Shown here: piece after piece, positions 8,796 through 16,720 of the stretch | Layout of the letters: each line of letters starts with the position of its first letter | Position numbering within the stretch: the first letter of the stretch is position 1 | From: Oscillospiraceae bacterium | GTDB taxonomy: Bacteria > Bacillota > Clostridia > Oscillospirales > WRJC01 | Length of the DNA: 64,000 nucleotides | Assembly: GCA_009783265.1 (NCBI GenBank) | Contig: WRHM01000008.1 | Coordinates: 1 to 64,000 of the forward strand | Reading direction: 5' to 3' | Made by a program: the position numbers and the translations under genes | Notes under the pieces: generated by a model | The model's input: only the letters and a program-made list of their open reading frames with translations | The model's database searches: none | What the model was told of the DNA's origin: nothing

Positions 8796-9846
8796 AATCA
8801 GACCCCGCCATTTTTACAATTTTATCGCATAACCCGTTATAAGATATACCCGCCGCGTTAGCTTCCTGAGGCAATAAACTTGTAGGAGTCATTCCGGGCA
8901 GAGTATTTGCTTCAAGGCAATAAATATTATTGTTTTTATCAACCATAAAATCAATTCTTGAATAACTTCCGAGCCGTAATATTTTATGTACTTTCAAAGC
9001 TATATCCTGCATTTTACATGCGATTTTATCACACAATTCCGCCGGACAGACTTCTTTTGTAATGCCGGGCTGATATTTGTGCTTATAATCATAAAAATCC
9101 TCGTTCGGAATAATTTCGATAGCGGGCAATGCTTTATTGTCGAGAATACCGACAGAAAACTCACGCCCCTCTATCATTTTTTCAATTAATATTTTTTCCT
9201 CGTATTTTTTCGCGTATTCCAGAGCCGCAATATATTCTTCTTTATTTTTTACAATCGATACCCCAACGCTCGACCCGCAGCTGCACGGTTTTATGACGCA
9301 CGGAAAATCAACAGCCCCCTTTTGAAAGGGGGTGCCGGCAACGCCGGCGGGGGTTTGCGTAATGTTTATAATCTCCCATTCGGGCGTAAGAATATTATTT
9401 TGAATCATAAGCTTTTTTGCCAAATCTTTATCCATCGCGATTAAAGAGCCTATATATCCGGTACCTGTATATAAAATCCCATAAACGTCAAAAACCGCCT
9501 GCAATTTGCCGTTTTCGCCAATATCGCCATGCAGCGCAAGAAATGCCAGATCTGCGTTTTTGCACAGTTCAATCACATTTTTCCCGATCAGCGATCCCTT
9601 GTTATCGACTTCTTTTTTTAATTGCTCTAAATCAGGCTCATGCTGCGGGACGGCATAACTATATCTTTTACCCGATTTTAAATCAAAAAATATTTCGTCA
9701 AAATTTTTTGTTTCGACCCCCGCGTATAAATCTATCAGGCATACTTTATAACCGACGTCAATAAGCGCGTTCGCGATTAAACTTCCCGACGACAGAGAGA
9801 CGTCTCTTTCCGGGCTTAATCCCCCGGCAATAACAACAATTTTCAT
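8788..9846 (-). CDS. ddl: D-alanine--D-alanine ligase, with repeat-encoded insertion
   Basis: ATP-grasp ligase that makes D-Ala-D-Ala for cell-wall precursors, 352 residues. The N-terminal motif VVIAGGLSPERDVSLSSG, the FLALHGDIGENG block, the FPCVIKPCSCGSSVGVS ATP-binding loop and the C-terminal LEANTLPGMTPTSLLP are all present. The ATG at 9846 is preferred because the GTG at 9861 lies within GAGGTG. A short stretch just before the VIKP loop (TPAGVAGTPFQKGAV) is encoded by a palindromic repeat at 9313-9356, so this copy of Ddl carries an extra peptide in a surface loop of the central domain. It follows the radical-SAM gene closely and overlaps murI. Confidence 0.93.
   Translation of the reverse strand: MKIVVIAGGLSPERDVSLSSGSLIANALIDVGYKVCLIDLYAGVETKNFDEIFFDLKSGKRYSYAVPQHEPDLEQLKKEVDNKGSLIGKNVIELCKNADLAFLALHGDIGENGKLQAVFDVYGILYTGTGYIGSLIAMDKDLAKKLMIQNNILTPEWEIINITQTPAGVAGTPFQKGAVDFPCVIKPCSCGSSVGVSIVKNKEEYIAALEYAKKYEEKILIEKMIEGREFSVGILDNKALPAIEIIPNEDFYDYKHKYQPGITKEVCPAELCDKIACKMQDIALKVHKILRLGSYSRIDFMVDKNNNIYCLEANTLPGMTPTSLLPQEANAAGISYNGLCDKIVKMAGSDYE
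9313..9356. repeat. Double-hairpin repeat unit inside ddl
   Basis: A 44-bp unit formed of two adjacent hairpins, a CCGGC/GCCGG stem and a CCCCCTTT/AAAGGGGG stem. On the minus strand it follows the same plan as both halves of the intergenic element at 11023-11142: AAC-x-CCCG, a variable stem, CACCC-x-CTTT, a short loop, AAAG-x-GGG. It lies within the coding frame of ddl and is translated. Confidence 0.7.
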
Positions 9847-9867
9847 AGATTTATAAATCACCTCAGT

Positions 9868-10992
9868 TTATTTATTATTTATTTCGCTTTTATCCTCAAT
9901 CAAAGATAATACCGGATAAAATTCGTTATATTGCTTGTGTATAAACAATTCGTTTCTCGCCTTATACAATTTTTCGGCGATTGAATCTGCGATAGGCAGC
10001 AGAATTTGCTCGTGTATGCATTGAACAGGCGATATTTCGCCGATGCTTCCCGTTGCCTGACGGTTAAGACACCCGCATGTATGATTGCAGCGTTTATTTA
10101 TCGCGCAGTTTTCGCATTCCGGAGGATTTACCGAGCCTTTTTGTTCAATAACTTTTCTTTTATTTATATCAATTCCCGAAAAAACATCGCCCATTTCAAA
10201 TTCGGGGTCGTCTATAAACTGGACGCACGGATATAATTTGCCGTCAGGCGCGACTGAAACCTGTTTTTTCCCCAACTGGCACCTGTCCTCGCAGTATTTT
10301 TCGCCGCGTAAATGCGACAGTATTTTCATCTCAAAACATGATAAATAAAACTTCATGTTCGCTTTTGTCCATTTTATATAAAGCTCCGCGAGTTTTTTAT
10401 ACTCAGATTCAAGAACGGCAAGCGTTTTTTTGTCCCATTTGGCAGACTTGTCATAATTGGGCGATACTGTGATATACCTGAAACCTTTGTTAAACAAAAA
10501 TTCCACAGACGAAGATAATTTCTGTACTGTTTCAGGATTTACAGTGCACATAGCGACTGCATACGGCTGATATTTTAACAACATAGGGATTTTTCCCTCA
10601 AGAATATCCGCAGTACCCGAACCGTCATGAAAAACCCGGCAGTCATTTTGGGCGTGACCGTCGTGAGAAAATCCTATCATCATGTTTATATTTTTAGAAA
10701 ATTTCAAAAATTCTTCGTCCAGTAAAGTCCCGTTTGTCGTTATTTTGTAATAAAAAATCTGTCCGGTTTCTTTTTTTATTTTCTGCGAATACGCGACAAT
10801 ATCATATATAAGCTCGCGCTCAACCAAAGGCTCGCCGCCGAAAAAGATAAGTCCGCAGGGTTTCTTTTCGCTCGCGGCTAAATCAACAGCGGCAAACGCC
10901 GTCTCGCGCGTCATTGTTTTTGCGCCCTGCTCGACATAGCAGTATTTGCACCGCAGATTGCATTTGTTTGTGATATGTAGGGTCAAGTGCAT
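9868..10992 (-). CDS. Radical SAM/SPASM protein (peptide- or sulfatase-maturase type)
   Basis: Predicted radical S-adenosylmethionine enzyme, 374 residues. The N-terminus has the [4Fe-4S] motif CNLRCKYC at residues 12-19 and the FGGEPL motif at about 52. The C-terminal SPASM-type domain binds further clusters: CEDRCQLG at about 240, LYPC at about 260, then CENCAINKRCNHTCGC and a last Cys near 325. Such SPASM enzymes modify peptides or proteins (sactipeptide, thioether or formylglycine maturases). The two genes upstream on the strand encode paralogous lipoproteins with an odd conserved N-region, which makes them candidate substrates or partners. A direct link is inferred from position only, and a repeat of about 120 bp lies in between. 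Confidence 0.85.
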   Translation of the reverse strand: MHLTLHITNKCNLRCKYCYVEQGAKTMTRETAFAAVDLAASEKKPCGLIFFGGEPLVERELIYDIVAYSQKIKKETGQIFYYKITTNGTLLDEEFLKFSKNINMMIGFSHDGHAQNDCRVFHDGSGTADILEGKIPMLLKYQPYAVAMCTVNPETVQKLSSSVEFLFNKGFRYITVSPNYDKSAKWDKKTLAVLESEYKKLAELYIKWTKANMKFYLSCFEMKILSHLRGEKYCEDRCQLGKKQVSVAPDGKLYPCVQFIDDPEFEMGDVFSGIDINKRKVIEQKGSVNPPECENCAINKRCNHTCGCLNRQATGSIGEISPVQCIHEQILLPIADSIAEKLYKARNELFIHKQYNEFYPVLSLIEDKSEINNK

Positions 10993-11022
10993 AAATTTTT
11001 ATACCTCGTTTATTTTAATTCC

Positions 11023-11142
11023 AAAAACACCCGTCACTGCGGTGACACCCTCTTTAGACTAAAGAGGGTCGGGGTTAAAATCGTTCCTTCCTTACCCTCT
11101 TTGTTTTAAAGAGGGTGCCCGTCGCAACGGGCGGGTGTTTTT
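11023..11142. repeat. Head-to-head double-hairpin repeat
   Basis: Two copies of a 44-bp unit (AACACCCG, variable stem, CACCCTCTTT, loop, AAAGAGGGT) face each other across about 25 bases, so the whole element is a long imperfect inverted repeat. Each unit can fold into two hairpins and the element may stop transcription between the lipoprotein and radical-SAM genes. The same unit occurs once inside ddl. Confidence 0.8.
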
Positions 11143-11145
11143 TGT

Positions 11146-12033
11146 TTATATAATCCCCTGCCCTTGCAGCCATTCGATAAAATCACGGACTTGTTCGCGG
11201 AGGTCTTGTTCTAAAAAAGCATGCATATCTGTTTCATTCTCTACGTTGGCTTCATCCCAATATCCATAAATACGAAAAGAACCGACCGCTATCCCCTCAG
11301 AAGATATATAAGTTTCCCATGTTGAGTTACGTCTACTATACTCAACCCCGACCTGTTTTTCAACATCATATAATTTTGTTGTCACATCACTATAATAAGG
11401 GGGCGCATCTTCAAGATTCGGCGGAAGTTCTTCAAATTTTAATCCGTTTTGTTGAGCCATAACTTGAATAATTGTAAGTGCATCTGTTTCTGACAAATAT
11501 TGGAGCGGTCCCATTCCACCAGCAACAGGACCTATATATGATGTATCAAGAAAATTTCGCTCAATAGTAGTTTCTTCCGGCTCAATATAATCCTGTTCCG
11601 ATGAAAAATCATGAATAGGAGGTGCGCCCGCTAATGGGAACATTTCTTCTTCTGTATTATCCGTCGTGCATAATTCGTCTGTGACTTCCTGTTCTGTTGT
11701 GAAAACAGGCAGGGCAGGCTCGCCCTCCAACATAAATTCCTGTTCAGTCGGTATCTCCATTATTACGTCGCCGTCCAAATATCCTGTTTCGTTAATATTA
11801 TCTGTAACTTTCTGCTCCTGAAGCGCAGGATCAGAATTAGGCACGCCGCACGAAGTCAAAGTCATTGCGCCGAGCATACCCACAGCCGCGACAACTGCGG
11901 CGTTTTTCTGCCACCTTGACGGCAATTTGCGCAAAAGTTCAGGAGTGTGCGTCGCGTCTGTCCGCGTCGGATATTTTGGCGGCGCGTATTTTTTCACGGG
12001 CGTGATAAATATATCATTTACTTTCGCTTTCAT
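11146..12033 (-). CDS. Lipoprotein with long conserved N-region, paralogue 1
   Basis: A 295-residue predicted lipoprotein of unknown function. The lipobox LTSC lies at about residue 60, unusually far in. It is preceded by a conserved block also present in the next gene: PVKKYAxPKYPT, then LLRKLPSRWxKNA, VVAAVGxLGAMT. After the Cys comes an acidic, low-complexity linker, then a part shared with the paralogue (SETDALTII..NGLKFEELPPN) and an almost identical C-terminus (RDFIEWLQGQGII). A normal n-region is 5-10 residues, so the leading 40 residues likely have their own job, for example recognition by a modifying enzyme. It starts after GGAGGG. The radical-SAM gene follows. Confidence 0.7.
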   Translation of the reverse strand: MKAKVNDIFITPVKKYAPPKYPTRTDATHTPELLRKLPSRWQKNAAVVAAVGMLGAMTLTSCGVPNSDPALQEQKVTDNINETGYLDGDVIMEIPTEQEFMLEGEPALPVFTTEQEVTDELCTTDNTEEEMFPLAGAPPIHDFSSEQDYIEPEETTIERNFLDTSYIGPVAGGMGPLQYLSETDALTIIQVMAQQNGLKFEELPPNLEDAPPYYSDVTTKLYDVEKQVGVEYSRRNSTWETYISSEGIAVGSFRIYGYWDEANVENETDMHAFLEQDLREQVRDFIEWLQGQGII

Positions 12034-12056
12034 TTTTACAATCCCTCCGATTATTA

Positions 12057-12142
12057 TGTAGGGAACGCCGCCCTCGGCGTTCCGGGAATTTAAATTTACG
12101 TTGGTTTTTATCGCCGGAACGCCGAGGGCGGCGTTCCCTACA
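12057..12142. repeat. Palindromic repeat, TGTAGGG ends, between lipoprotein genes
   Basis: An 86-bp inverted repeat with arms of about 27 bases that begins TGTAGGGAACGCCG and ends with its complement. It has the same TGTAGGG/CCCTACA ends as the elements at 3009, 29829 and 38970 but a different inner arm. It lies in the gap between the two paralogous lipoprotein genes. Confidence 0.8.
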
Positions 12143-12157
12143 ATTATCTATCCGGCG

Positions 12158-13120
12158 TTATATAATTCCCTGACTTTGCAGCCACTCGATAAAATCGCGG
12201 ATCTGCGCGCGTAAATCTTCTTCTATGATAGCTTTTGTATTTTCTTCATATTCTTTTATAGCTTCGTCGTATTTTCTTCTATATTCATAAAGATCCATTT
12301 TGTCCGTATCAACAAATCCCTCGTCGTCATATATTATATGCGGTTCATAATACGTTTTATATACTTCACTTGTTTTTGTGTTATATTCCTCAAGTATCCG
12401 CTTTTGTCCATCACTCTGCCAATCCGTCCCGGGGTCATATAAAACTCCCACAGAAATATCGCCGTTCTGCTGTGAAAAATCATCGGCTGTCAATTCGGCG
12501 AGTTCTTTAGAGTGATAACTGCTCACAGACGACCACATCGTCACTTCACCGTTTTTATCCACATATCTTTCTTCCGCTTCTAGCATAGAAATATACGTGA
12601 CCGCAACGCCTTTTTTATCGTCGTATAAATCCAGACCGACGTTGCCGCCGCCCAAAACATATTTTTGATTTTCCCAACTGTATTGCGATGTTTCTTTGGC
12701 TTTGTTGTTTGTCGCGGTATATTCAGGCGGGACCGCTGAAAAATTCAGTCCCGAAGTTTCAGTTTCGCTTTTGATAATGGCGAGTGCTTCCTGTTCCGAT
12801 AAAAACACAGGCGGCGCAATCATCACGCAGCCCATTGACCCCGTGCCTTCTCCGTGAACAAATATCGGCGCGACATTCAAAAAATTTTCGCTTTCGGCAC
12901 TGTACCCTGTCCCTGTATTGTTTTTCGGCTCAAGAATCCCGCATGAAGTCAACGTCATTGCGCCGAGAAGCCCGACCGCCGCAACGACTTTTGCGTTTTT
13001 CTCCCATCTCGACGGCAGTTTGCGTAACAGCAGTGGCGCGCATTGCGCGTCCTCAAGCGTCGGATATTTCGGAAACGCGTATTTTTTTACAGGCATGACT
13101 TTAACATCAACTATTTTCAT
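12158..13120 (-). CDS. Lipoprotein with long conserved N-region, paralogue 2
   Basis: A 320-residue paralogue of the following gene. The same N-terminal block is present (MPVKKYAFPKYPT, LLRKLPSRWEKNA, VVAAVGLLGAMTLTSCG), with the lipobox Cys at about residue 57. The middle carries SEQEALAII and SGLNFSAVPPE as in the paralogue, a Tyr/Glu-rich charged stretch and the terminal RDFIEWLQSQGII. The two are clearly a duplication with diverged middles. Function is unknown. It starts with ATG after AGAGGG. The pair and the downstream radical-SAM gene form a plausible unit. Confidence 0.7.
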   Translation of the reverse strand: MKIVDVKVMPVKKYAFPKYPTLEDAQCAPLLLRKLPSRWEKNAKVVAAVGLLGAMTLTSCGILEPKNNTGTGYSAESENFLNVAPIFVHGEGTGSMGCVMIAPPVFLSEQEALAIIKSETETSGLNFSAVPPEYTATNNKAKETSQYSWENQKYVLGGGNVGLDLYDDKKGVAVTYISMLEAEERYVDKNGEVTMWSSVSSYHSKELAELTADDFSQQNGDISVGVLYDPGTDWQSDGQKRILEEYNTKTSEVYKTYYEPHIIYDDEGFVDTDKMDLYEYRRKYDEAIKEYEENTKAIIEEDLRAQIRDFIEWLQSQGII

Positions 13121-13248
13121 TTTTATAACCCTCTTTTTTTATATAATATAATATTATATATTTGACGTAAAATCCGCAAAAAAGTTCCATCATTTAAAAT
13201 AATTATAATCCAAGATTATTAATACAATATTACAATATATACTATTTA

Positions 13249-13719
13249 CTATTTAAACGTGAAAAGTTCTGTATATATGCTTAAAAGCGTATAGGGATTA
13301 TTTTCTTTCCAGAATACCCATCTCAGATAATCTTCCATCCATATTGCAAACGGCATGAGAAAAAACCACAAAATTCCGTATTGAACACAAATTTGCCCCA
13401 TAATATTGCCGAATTTACCTGTGTAATCCCAAATCCCAAGCCCAAGCCATAAATTAACTATACATCCCGAAGTAAATTCAACTGTTAAGACTATTATTGC
13501 CCCAATCAAGCTCTGCCAGACCATTTTGCATTTATAAAAATACGGCGACTGGTTGACTGCGCCGATTGCAATCCCGCAAAATCCGCCGATTGGCAGCATG
13601 ACTATATTTGTCCAGCCGCGCCAAAGCCCCTCAAGCGTAAGATATATCATGCCCAAGCACAGCCATAAAATTAATATCCTCCGGATTTTCGCGCCTTCCG
13701 TCAGTTTTTTAGCACTCAT
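13249..13719 (-). CDS. CmpB-like putative ABC transporter membrane protein (PF06541 type)
   Basis: A 156-residue membrane protein with four hydrophobic segments. The motif GLGIWDYTGKFGNIMGQICVQYG followed by LWFFLMPFAIW fits the family named putative ABC-transporter type IV (CmpB), common in Clostridia. No ATPase partner is nearby, and the family's transport role is not proven. It starts after AAGGGGAG, and a palindromic repeat separates it from the thymidylate synthase-like gene upstream. Confidence 0.7.
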   Translation of the reverse strand: MSAKKLTEGAKIRRILILWLCLGMIYLTLEGLWRGWTNIVMLPIGGFCGIAIGAVNQSPYFYKCKMVWQSLIGAIIVLTVEFTSGCIVNLWLGLGIWDYTGKFGNIMGQICVQYGILWFFLMPFAIWMEDYLRWVFWKENNPYTLLSIYTELFTFK

Positions 13720-13750
13720 AAAAAATATCTCCCCTTAAATATAATATATA

Positions 13751-13834
13751 TAGGGACATCCGTCCCCGGTCGTCCGCCAATCCACGCCGACATTGGCTTT
13801 TATCGGCGGGTGACCGAGGGCGGTCGCCCCTACA
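13751..13834. repeat. Palindromic repeat, TAGGG ends
   Basis: An 84-bp imperfect inverted repeat that begins TAGGGACATCCGTCCCCGG and ends with a diverged complement finishing CCCCTA. It belongs to the TGTAGGG family by its ends and by the GGTCGTCCGC inner sequence, which is shared with the element at 38970. It fills most of the gap between the thymidylate synthase-like and CmpB-like genes. Confidence 0.7.
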
Positions 13835-13877
13835 ATACATGATATTCTGTAATTCGGGGAGATATGATATTTCACGG

Positions 13878-14639
13878 TTATTTATTATATTTCGCTTTCT
13901 GCTCATCCACCATTTTCATAATTGACGGGATTTCTTCCTCCATCATCTCTTTGAAATCCTCTTCGTAATTATATGTTAAATTCTCGACCGCACGCTCGTT
14001 TATGCCTTTTATATATCCGGCGATCAAATCAAAATCTTTTTCATAGCAGTGCATAGAATTTGACCTGTGCGTATATGTCCCGACTTCAACGCCCAATTCA
14101 GCCGCGATTTTTTCCTGCAATCTTATCAATGCGAAAGCGTTATAGAAAAACGCTTCGGGCAAATCGTTACTCCTGAATAAAATCTTGCAATGCAGTTTAC
14201 TGTCGCGTATAAAATACTGTATCGACTGCATACAGGCGGGATCGTTATTTGCGCTGTCAATTTCAAAATCGCGTATATTCATGATTGCCCTGCGCGAATA
14301 CGGGTTGCGTTTTAATTCCGATATAATAAACGGCACCTGATAGGCGTATCTGTCATGATAAGTATATTCCCATGTGTTTTCTCCGGCGTTTATCATAAAA
14401 TCAAGAATGCCGTCAAGTATTTCAAACTCGTATTGCATAATCTCGTGCGCTCCGCCGATAATTAAACGACTGACCCTTGGTTCGGCGATTGGCTCTTCAA
14501 TAAATATAGTCATACTGCATTCTTTCTGCAACTGATTATAATCCGGGCAATCGACGATTTCGCCGTTTTCATAGAGTTCTTTTAATGCTTTGTGATACGC
14601 TTCGGGCAGGGTTTTCCCTGTGACAAAAATTTCTTTCAT
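13878..14639 (-). CDS. Thymidylate synthase-like protein
   Basis: A 253-residue member of the thymidylate synthase/dCMP hydroxymethylase fold. In order: SRRAIM at about 115 (phosphate-binding Arg pair), DPACMQSIQ with candidate nucleophile Cys136, FRSND at 155-159 (R-S-x-D), and HRSNSMHCY at about 191-199 in place of the D-x-H-x-Y element. The catalytic Cys is kept, but the usual PCH is PAC-Met and the Asp of D-x-H-x-Y is Ser. So it may be an atypical ThyA, or act on a different pyrimidine nucleotide. No dihydrofolate reductase gene is adjacent. It starts with ATG after AAAGGA. Confidence 0.75.
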   Translation of the reverse strand: MKEIFVTGKTLPEAYHKALKELYENGEIVDCPDYNQLQKECSMTIFIEEPIAEPRVSRLIIGGAHEIMQYEFEILDGILDFMINAGENTWEYTYHDRYAYQVPFIISELKRNPYSRRAIMNIRDFEIDSANNDPACMQSIQYFIRDSKLHCKILFRSNDLPEAFFYNAFALIRLQEKIAAELGVEVGTYTHRSNSMHCYEKDFDLIAGYIKGINERAVENLTYNYEEDFKEMMEEEIPSIMKMVDEQKAKYNK

Positions 14640-14689
14640 AATATTTTATATAATCCTTTCGTGTTTTTTATTTTTCTTTGATTCAGTCG

Positions 14690-15436
14690 TTAAAATTGTT
14701 GTGTGAATTGGTCTTTTATAGTTGCAATGGTTTCATGCGATATGCCAATCGACAACAAATATTGTTCCGCACTTTGATATTTCTGTTTAAAATAAATTAA
14801 AAATTCTTCCATAAATTTGGGATTTGACGATTGAGCATCATTAATTAAGCCAAGTTTTTCAACAAGCGATTTAAGATAAACGGAGGAAACCATATAATCT
14901 GCCAAAACATCAATCTCGGATACACCGCACAGCAATAATAATAACGCCGATAACACCCCCGTTCTATCCTTTCCCGCAAAGCAATTATACATTATCCCGC
15001 CATCCGCAAGCCGCCCGGCAATATACTCGAATATCTGCTTAATATTTTTTTTGCCCTTGTCAACCATGTGCATATAATAATGTCCGGTAATATCGTCATA
15101 ATTGTCAACAAATGGCATATTGATAAGTGTAATTTTATTTGCAGAAAAAACATTAAATAAATATTCTGTGTTGTTTTTTTCAAACTCTGTGCAAAAACGC
15201 AAATCAATAACAGTTCTGATTCCATATTCATATAAAAAAGCGGCGTCATGTTCAGTTACACATTCCAATCCCTCGCAACGCAAAAAAGTTTTCCATTTCG
15301 TAATGCCGTTGCCCGCCGGGTAACCGCCAATATCCCTTACATTTCTTGGTTTAAAATTATTGAACATATCTAATGGAAGCCGTTTATAATATAAATCCAC
15401 TTTTCCACCCCCAATATAAATTTTCTTTCCAATCAA
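14690..15436 (-). CDS. Tyrosine-protein phosphatase (Y_phosphatase3 type)
   Basis: A 248-residue dual-specificity or tyrosine phosphatase of the family with the NCFAGKDRTG active-site loop (Cys, Lys-Asp, Arg-Thr-Gly), here at about residue 150. The N-terminal block FNNFKPRNVRDIGGY is also typical. Relatives dephosphorylate phosphotyrosine or phosphoinositides. The start is TTG at 15436, which overlaps the stop of the epimerase gene in TTGA, so translation is probably coupled. The target is unknown. Confidence 0.85.
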   Translation of the reverse strand: MIGKKIYIGGGKVDLYYKRLPLDMFNNFKPRNVRDIGGYPAGNGITKWKTFLRCEGLECVTEHDAAFLYEYGIRTVIDLRFCTEFEKNNTEYLFNVFSANKITLINMPFVDNYDDITGHYYMHMVDKGKKNIKQIFEYIAGRLADGGIMYNCFAGKDRTGVLSALLLLLCGVSEIDVLADYMVSSVYLKSLVEKLGLINDAQSSNPKFMEEFLIYFKQKYQSAEQYLLSIGISHETIATIKDQFTQQF

Positions 15437-16245
15437 AACAAGCTCTTAATATAATCCCCGGCCTCGATATATTCTTCTTTTGAGGCTAAATGCTCTAACA
15501 TCAACGGAATATCTTTATTTAATTTACGCACTTCTTCAATTAAACATCTGTGATTGAAATTGCCTTTTCCCGCAATAATTTCGCTTATATGCGTAGTCAT
15601 ATCCTGAGACATAAATATATCTTTTACGTGAATGCTCCTGATATATCTGCCGAGCTTTTTAAAACAGCTTTTTATTATATCCGGAGTGCTGTAATATCTT
15701 ACCGGGCTGTTTATTGTATTGGCTATATCTATATGCGCGGCGAAATGTTCCCGGTCGACAGCTTTTATCAAATCAAGATAACTGTCCTCGTCAGTCGGGT
15801 ACATCCACGGCATCATTTCAAGGGTATAAAAAGTTCTTTTTGGCTTGATTGAATCTATAATCTCTCTTGTTGTTTCGACTATTAAATCAAATGCTTCTTT
15901 TGTCAGGTTTTTATTAGAGTGGCCGTCCCATCTTTCCCCTAAGTTCCCGGCTATATTTACACAGCATTCAGCCCCGATTTCATCGGCGACAAACAATTGA
16001 TTTTTGCAATGCTCTATATTCTTTTTTCTTTCTTCGGCGTCAAGAGACATGGGATTGCTCCACGCTCCGACTTCCGCGATTATAATATCATATTTTTCAG
16101 CCGCTTTTATAAAATCGTCTTTTTTATCCAAATCGTTTTTGCTGTTTATTGGTGAATAAGCCGCTCTGTAGCCGTATTTTTGGTGAAGCAGAGCCCATTC
16201 TTCACCGGTTTCGTATTTGTCAAACACAGGCGCGCCGAGTCTCAT
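15433..16245 (-). CDS. Sugar phosphate isomerase/epimerase (xylose isomerase-like TIM barrel)
   Basis: A 270-residue TIM-barrel protein of the AP_endonuc_2 family. Metal-ligand type residues appear in order: TLEMMPWMYP (Glu), HIDIANT (His-x-Asp), SIHVKDI (His-x-Lys-Asp) and the terminal LEHL (Glu). The reading frame extends 20 residues further upstream, but the ATG at 16245 has GGGAGG eight bases before it and begins MRLGAPVFD, so I use it. The substrate cannot be told. It overlaps the phosphatase gene by four bases and is the first gene of that pair. Confidence 0.85.
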   Translation of the reverse strand: MRLGAPVFDKYETGEEWALLHQKYGYRAAYSPINSKNDLDKKDDFIKAAEKYDIIIAEVGAWSNPMSLDAEERKKNIEHCKNQLFVADEIGAECCVNIAGNLGERWDGHSNKNLTKEAFDLIVETTREIIDSIKPKRTFYTLEMMPWMYPTDEDSYLDLIKAVDREHFAAHIDIANTINSPVRYYSTPDIIKSCFKKLGRYIRSIHVKDIFMSQDMTTHISEIIAGKGNFNHRCLIEEVRKLNKDIPLMLEHLASKEEYIEAGDYIKSLF

Positions 16246-16297
16246 AAAATCAAACCTCCCGGATTTTTTATTTTTTAATATATTATAATATAAAATG

Positions 16298-16326
16298 TTG
16301 AACAATTTAAAAATTTATGTTATACT
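16298..16326 (+). promoter_or_regulatory. Sigma-A promoter for DUF1292 gene
   Basis: TTGAAC at 16298-16303, a 17-base spacer and TATACT at 16321-16326, upstream of the gene starting at 16369. The same AT-rich gap also serves the divergent epimerase gene. Confidence 0.7.
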
Positions 16327-16368
16327 ATAATTAAATTTTAAAATAAATATTTTGGGAGATTTGATTTT

Positions 16369-16665
16369 ATGGATATGGATGATAAAAAAATGACGTTTAC
16401 GGTAATAAATGACGAAGACGAGGAAGTAGAGTGCGAGGTTTTATTTACTTTTGAATCGCCTAAAACAAAAAAGAACTATATTATTTATACAGACAATACA
16501 TTGGATGATGACGGCAATACTAAAGTATTTGCGTCAGGTTATAATCCGGATGCAGACGAAACAGAACTGCTGCCTATTGAAACAGACGAAGAATGGGAGA
16601 CTATCGAAAATATATTGGAAGAATTGCAGAACGAAATCCAAAAAAAAGATAACGAACCGGATTAA
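16369..16665 (+). CDS. DUF1292 family protein (YrzB-like)
   Basis: A small acidic protein of 98 residues. The motifs FTVINDEDEEVECEVLFTFE and NYIIYTDN, then EWETIENILEEL, fit the DUF1292 family, which is widespread in Firmicutes and usually near yrrK/yrzL. Its function is unknown. It starts with ATG after GGGAG. It has its own promoter and terminator and stands alone here, away from its usual neighbours. Confidence 0.85.
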   Translation: MDMDDKKMTFTVINDEDEEVECEVLFTFESPKTKKNYIIYTDNTLDDDGNTKVFASGYNPDADETELLPIETDEEWETIENILEELQNEIQKKDNEPD

Positions 16666-16689
16666 TATTATTTAATTATTTAATTGGTG

Positions 16690-16720
16690 AAACGTCTGTC
16701 CGATACGCAGACGTTTTTTA
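16690..16720 (+). terminator. Rho-independent terminator after DUF1292 gene
   Basis: The stem AAACGTCTG/CAGACGTTT with a nine-base loop is followed by a T run. It lies between the convergent DUF1292 and erm genes and overlaps the last bases of erm by three. Confidence 0.85.

Noticed and set aside
13709-13906. Open frame of 65 codons overlapping the palindromic repeat at 13751
   Set aside because: It translates the repeat itself, overlaps two real genes and has no ribosome site.
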